From assembly GCA_003640385.1 (NCBI GenBank), contig RCAB01000265.1, forward strand, positions 1 to 64,000: a stretch of DNA of 64,000 bases, in the 5' to 3' direction. This DNA comes from Setaria digitata (taxonomy: Eukaryota > Nematoda > Chromadorea > Rhabditida > Setariidae). This document shows, piece by piece, positions 58,416 through 64,000 of this stretch. The translations under genes were made by a program, and so were the position numbers. Each line of letters begins with the position of its first letter. Positions within the stretch are counted from its first letter, which is position 1. The notes below the pieces were generated by a model, which saw only the letters and a list, made by a program, of their open reading frames with translations, was not told where the DNA came from and did not search any database.

Positions 58416-61400
58416 CTAGGAGACATTATTATCATCCTTATCAAAAAAATAAAAAGTTTGGAAAAAGAAACAAATTGTTCATTTTTGTTATTCGAAACAC
58501 TTCGAAAAGAAAGAAAGAGCCCTTTCATGAATCTTGAAAATATATTCATTTGAATTCGAAAAAAAGTAAAGATTTCAAAAAAGAATACAGCAAGATTAAA
58601 TGTGAAGAAAAGCAAAGTTAAAAATGTACAAAAGTGGATGAAATTTTTTTTTAAATTAAAACTATTACAGAATTGAAAATGAACTTAATGAATCAATCAA
58701 TAATATATGGAAATTGATATTAGGTAAGTCACGAACGATTCACTGCAAAAGTATAACTAGTAATACTGAACAGATGAATAGTAACACTAGGAAGAGACAT
58801 AAGAAAAGAAAAAAACTTTGTTACGATGTTCGGTGAATAATATTCGTCCAAAAGAAAAATGTACAAGAAAAGATGGAAAGAAAAAGTGAGAATGAATTTG
58901 TCGGCTAAAAAAGTTCTTTTTTATTTGGCGGAAGACAAATAGAACAAGTGAAAGTTTTACAACAAAAAAAAAGGAAAAAAAAATCGAACAATCATTATCA
59001 GTAATGGAAAAAAAATTTGAAGATAAAAATGATAAAATAGGCTTTTATTGAATGAACAAAAAAGTGAAGAAAGGTAAACATCTAACAAAAAAAAAAAAAA
59101 TTGTACAATCTTAACAATATTAGAAGAGAAAAATATTAAGCAGTGATTATTCTCTAGATTTGTTGCAAATTGATTACTTTGTTCTTATTTGCATTTTCTG
59201 CATTTTATTTCGTTATCTGCTTAAATTCTTTAACTTGAAACTATAATATTCGATATGTTCCAATTTAATCAACAAAAAAAAAAGAGTTTGTTCAACAAGA
59301 ATTTCGAATTTTCTATTATTTCAAACTCAAATTACATTTAGATTAAATAAACAATAAAAATAATCTGATTATTATTGTAGTAATTATTTATCCATTTCTT
59401 ATTCACCTCACATTTGTTTCCTTTAACTTATATTCTTCAAAATGGTTCCAGTATAGCAAATTAATTAATGCTAATAAATATGCTTAGCTAGCAATAATTG
59501 CTGGAATATATTTAGCCAAGAATACATACACTCATGAAGATAGCAATTGGCATTTGAATAAATTAGCATGTCGTAATGAGAATTCAATTAATACTCTTAC
59601 TACTGGCTAGTTAGTACACAAATTGTTTGCTTGCAACATCAAATGAATTAATTTGCAAAGAAATTTTTTTCACAAAAGATAAAGTGTCGAAGAAGATCAA
59701 TGGAAGCAATTTATTAGTGTAACAAATTCAGATCAATTAATTGATCGATGTTTTTTCTTGAATATATTGACAAGAAGGAATTTTCATCCAACGCTTACGT
59801 CTACTGACATCAAACGAATTTTCATCCAACGCTTACGTCTACTGACATCAAACGAATTTTCATCCAACGCTTACGTCTACTGACATCAAACGAATTTTCA
59901 TCCAACACTTACGTCTACTGTTGCTGTGAAATATTTTCCCCTCACGCTCATGTCTACCACTTTTGCGAAGTATCACTCGTTTAGGATTCATGTCCATTAC
60001 TTTGACATTACTATTCGTTTACTGATATTTGCGGCTATCAAAATTACAGATTCGGCTAATGAAATTCTATTTGTTAAGCAAAATGAATTGAAAATTTGAT
60101 CAATTTTGTTATTCACTGTGTAGTTGTCGAAAAGCAAAATTTTTCAAGTTTTAATTTAAATTACTTTGAAAATTTCCAGTTGTGTGTCTAAAACTGTGAA
60201 ATTTAAATGGAAAAAAATGAAGCGGATTTTAAAAAAAGAAAATTGAAACTTTTACAAAAACAAAACCCTTTGAAAGCAGTTAAATTATCAGGCAATAATC
60301 GTTTCACAAATTATTCCTCTGCTTGTCAAGTTTACTTAGCGAAATATCTGTCTGATCAAACAATCATTCGATCAAGCAAATAGTCTGTACAGTTTCTCCA
60401 CTTCTTTCATCATTCAAATCCTTCGCAAATGGCAAGGTGTGAAAAAGATTGTGCAGAAAGGAGCAAGCAGAAACATCCACCGAAACAGAAGCAATTCAAA
60501 TTTCTCCTGTCAGCTGCTGCAAATCACTGATAGATTTGGATGTTTTTCTTTTTGTCATTTAAAACAATAAAGTTAATCTATGTAAATTGTAATAAGAAGT
60601 AACATGTGCTGCGAGAAGCCGCAATACTAGCAGAATTATTCACTTTCGAATTCATCACTTATTACTGCCACAGTTAATTTCCCTGCTTTTCAACATCCAA
60701 ATTTTTTGTTCTATTGGCAAAAATTAAGTCAAGCACTTATTCTAAACATCTAAATTAGTCAAAGTTACCACTTAGAAATTCTCATTTCATTTCAAATTTC
60801 TGAATGCTTTGATGCTGAACTTAAATTCGTGGCATATTAAGCAGCATGAAAAAATATCAACGCTGAAGCAGAACAAATTAAATATCACGTTCTACGTAAT
60901 ACATAGCACGTGAACGTAGGATGCATCTACATTCAGAGAAGCGTAATTAGATACAAATGATTAAACTCTGATCAAGAAACCTATCAGGTTTTCTTCCCTT
61001 CTCACCCAAAAAAGTTCCTAATAAGAAATATAAGTTGAAATTACAATAACTTTCCCAAACTTTTTGATATGAAACATTCTCAGTAATTTGCTTAACTTAA
61101 TTTCCAGGGAACATTTTGTTAGAAGTGGCGAGAATATTTTAATAAAATTAAGTAAGATAAATGTCGCACTCTCCCCATCCTAATGTCCTTTGATTTTTTG
61201 GTTTTTTTTTTTTTTTTTGGGAAAAATTTGTACTAGAAGATGGACATCTAGGAAACAACATACTGGCAAGGTAGCAAATAATTTTTCCTCTCAATTTACA
61301 TCTTCAATAACCACTTAATTTTAATTACAGATGAAAAAGAATACATTCCATACCAATTTCAATCTTTTTACATTCCTAATTGTTGGAATTTGCAAAAATT

Positions 61401-64000
61401 TTTCCGGTTTGAACAAAAGAGGTCCGATAATTATACGAACAACCGGCTTCAGTTCATTTCAATAATTAGATTATTAAGGAAAAACAGAGTGGTATGGTGT
61501 GAAATATCTTCATTCTTATTTTGAAATTTAATTAATCAGCTTTAATCGCAAAAGAAGGAAAAAAGTAAAGTAAAAAATGCAAGGAAAATGGAAAATGCCA
61601 AAAAGACGTATTATGAAGAAAATCAAAATATTTCATGTGCTGGAATAGCTTACTTTTTTTATAACAAAATGGAGCTGCGAAAGTTAGGCCAAATAAGACA
61701 TGCTATACTAGGCTAAAGAAAAAAGTGACCTATCAATTTTAATGATAGCAACTAGTTCGCATCTTATCAATTCCCATGATAAAACTACAAAAACTGCATT
61801 TGAAAACTAACATCAATGGAATGTTTGCGAGAAATTTGACAGCTTTTTTTATTTTCAATTTTATAAAAAGAAATCTTTTGATTTTTCGCTATTTTTTTCT
61901 TTTCAATTGCATTATTTCATCTTACCGTAATATTTAAATGCCTCAATTCGTTCCTGAAGTATGCAATTATTAAAGTTTTTTTATCAGCCCCGATTCCTTC
62001 ATGCCAATCAAATTAGTTTATTAAAAAAAAAGCTTAATTTGACCTTCATTACTTTGACACCTTATAAAAGTTTTTCATTAGAAAAATCTCGGCTCACATG
62101 TTCTGTTGTTGATTGCAATTATATTCTAGATCATTTCTACATCAGTTTCAGGTATTATTATAAATTAAAATTATCCACAAAATTAGATAATAGAAACTTT
62201 GTAGAATATAATAACTGACTTCTAACTGAAACAAAAAAAACTTTGAACATTTATTAATTGAAATCTAAATCAACCATTTCTCAATAAGAAGCATTACATT
62301 TAATACAGCAGCCAATTCCTGTCACCTGTTAATTAGCAATTATTATCGATCATCTAATACTCACCATCGAAATACATCACGAAACACAAACCTAATTAAA
62401 TTATTATCGGCCTTAGAAAAAAAGGAAAAAAGCTTCTTTCTTATTTTTTGTCTCAAAGTCTAAAATGAGCAGTAGTTAGTAGTTATTGAAATTAAAAAAG
62501 GAAAAAGTAAGGAGAAAACTGGAAAAAATGAAAAAATAAAAGGAGGAAAATATTAAAAAAAATCGAATAAAATTCTGTTGATTTCATTCCACAAAACTAA
62601 ATTTGAAAAGAAATGCTTTCATCCATTTAAAAAAGCTCCAAAAAAATGCTAATTAAATGGTGTGATTATTTGTTTTTTCCCATTTTTAAATAGCGTAAAA
62701 TGATATGAGTAAGCCATTAATGGACGTCTAGTCAGCAAAAGTTTGATTTAAATTCCTTTTCCTTTCTTTTTTTTTTTTTACTGAAATAATTTCAAAATTT
62801 AGGAAATCTTTTCGTAATATTAGTGAACAAATAAATAGGATAGAAAATTCATTCAGTGATAAATAGTAAGAGATAGTGGATAAAGGTAACAGTAAAAAAG
62901 GAAGAAAAAAGTTGGAGAGAAAATAAATTAAATAAAAATTGAGCATAAAAATGGCACGATGGAAGGGTATTTTAGGAATGAAGTATGCGAAATTATTGGA
63001 AAGAAAAGTTAATGTTTGAATTATGAGCAGAACATTTCAAATGACTTGAGATATATCCCAAAACGAGGAAATAGAAAATGCCGATAAGAGAATTCAAAAA
63101 CCAAAAACTTCAAATAGCAATTAAAACAAAAAATTTGGAAGCAAATAAAAATTACAATGGAATTTGGAAATTTACGATAGAAAAAAAAAAAATAATAATA
63201 TGCCCAAAAAATTTCTAGTCAGATGATTCTGACAAAATGATTTTGACACTATTTACTACCAGACGGTATTCTTTGATTTAAATTAGACTTAAACCATCAT
63301 CTCGCTTTTATTTATAGAATGAAAAATATTATCCCAAAATAGCCTTCACGTTCCCGAGATTTTGTTTAGAAAAAAATAATTAGAAGAGACTGGTATTGAA
63401 AGAAGAGCAGGATAAATCAAATTAAAGAAAGCAGAAAGAAATATATTACACATATCAATATATTTATCATTTTAAAAGTATTAATGATAAGGAAGTACTC
63501 CATTTATCAATGTTTATGGCGTTTTAAAAATAAATAATGATAAGGTTGAATAATTTATCAATTCCTTATAAACTCATTATCGATTGCTTTCATGCACACA
63601 TTTTCCCTAACGTCTGATTACTAATTTTACTAATTCGATTATTATGTTGAAAAAATAGCAAATTAAAAAATAAACTTTGGAAAATTAGTTTGTTAGGATT
63701 ATGTGGGAAGACATAAAGTCAGTGGAATAGTAAAATAACAGAATAAAAATTTGTCCAACTTATATCAGCTTCATTCATTACCTTTTTCTCACTCTCAGAT
63801 AATTGTTATTCATGAGAAGGCAAAAGAAGAATGCTGTCGAGAATCTTAAACAGAATTCAAGAGATCTTATTTCCTATACACTTAGATCTAGCTTATCATA
63901 TCCATCACGTTTCCCTTTCTTGCCCAGTTGATCCCAGCATCCTGATCAAAAATTGTAAGCTTCAGACCGGCAGATGTCAACGTAGCAAACATCGAATGCA
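58416..64000. other. unc-53 upstream sequence or large 5' intron
   Basis: 5.6 kb to the right of the first identified exon. I searched both strands by eye for the CH domain and the SGLKPP-type linker expected upstream and found neither. It contains a 38-bp tandem array (59778-59920) and poly-A/T tracts. Open frames reaching the window edge (63890-64000) on both strands are too short to judge. Confidence 0.55.
59778..59920. repeat. 38-bp tandem array, about 3.8 copies
   Basis: Units begin at 59778, 59816, 59854 and 59892. The first three are identical; the fourth has CAACACTTACG for CAACGCTTACG and then breaks off. Looser variants of ACG/TCATGTCTAC follow to about 60000, suggesting older decayed copies. 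Confidence 0.9.

Noticed and set aside
63890..64000. Open frames at the right edge, including a minus-strand frame with LKLTIFDQDAGINWARKG
   Set aside because: Cut by the window end. Both strands are open, and neither matches UNC-53 or another family I recognise. It may be an exon but cannot be supported here.

Overview
This window is AT-rich, intron-rich nuclear DNA from a nematode, most likely a parasitic clade III (filarial) species. The evidence is one long minus-strand gene whose exons match Caenorhabditis elegans UNC-53 (the invertebrate Neuron Navigator, NAV) almost block by block. Its splice junctions are GT-AG, and introns often end in TTTCAG, TTTTAG or TTACAG. No bacterial, viral or Wolbachia gene was recognised. 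The species is inferred from composition and the protein match, not proven.

Layout. Positions 1-3680 hold no gene I can support. At 3681-3935 (minus strand) there is a two-exon gene for a 53-residue, Lys/Arg-rich nuclear-type protein with no acidic residues. Positions 4380-5400 form a GC-richer island with trinucleotide and CA repeats and two TATA-like boxes pointing away from each other. Positions 5400-14358 are intergenic or decayed sequence without a supportable gene. From 14359 to 58415 the minus strand carries the unc-53/NAV gene, 5' end to the right. I could place 33 exons; two are optional or tentative (a 21-nt microexon and a 126-nt orphan exon). Every exon-exon junction keeps the reading frame, and together they encode about 1905 residues ending at a TAA. 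The N-terminal calponin-homology (CH) domain expected for this family was not found, so the first exons probably lie beyond 64000.

The protein reads, in order: a Ser/Thr/Pro-rich basic linker, a poly-Thr and poly-Ser region, an SH3-ligand-like proline motif, conserved SSEED and DISTDD patches, coiled coils, the conserved SLESV-SHRSSMSSSSK block, then a C-terminal AAA+ ATPase module with Walker A (GATGIGKS), a Walker-B-like strand and a sensor-1 Asn, and a conserved C-terminal domain. UNC-53/NAV proteins link the actin and microtubule cytoskeletons during axon and cell outgrowth along the body axis.

Introns carry a nine-copy 52-bp tandem array (30494-30961), a 38-bp array upstream (59778-59920), GA/CT and AAT microsatellites, a perfect 20-bp-stem hairpin (34052-34124), and an isolated open frame with an SH3-like tail. 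Four single-N joins flanked by near-identical sequence are assembly artefacts that inflate the 10-kb intron.
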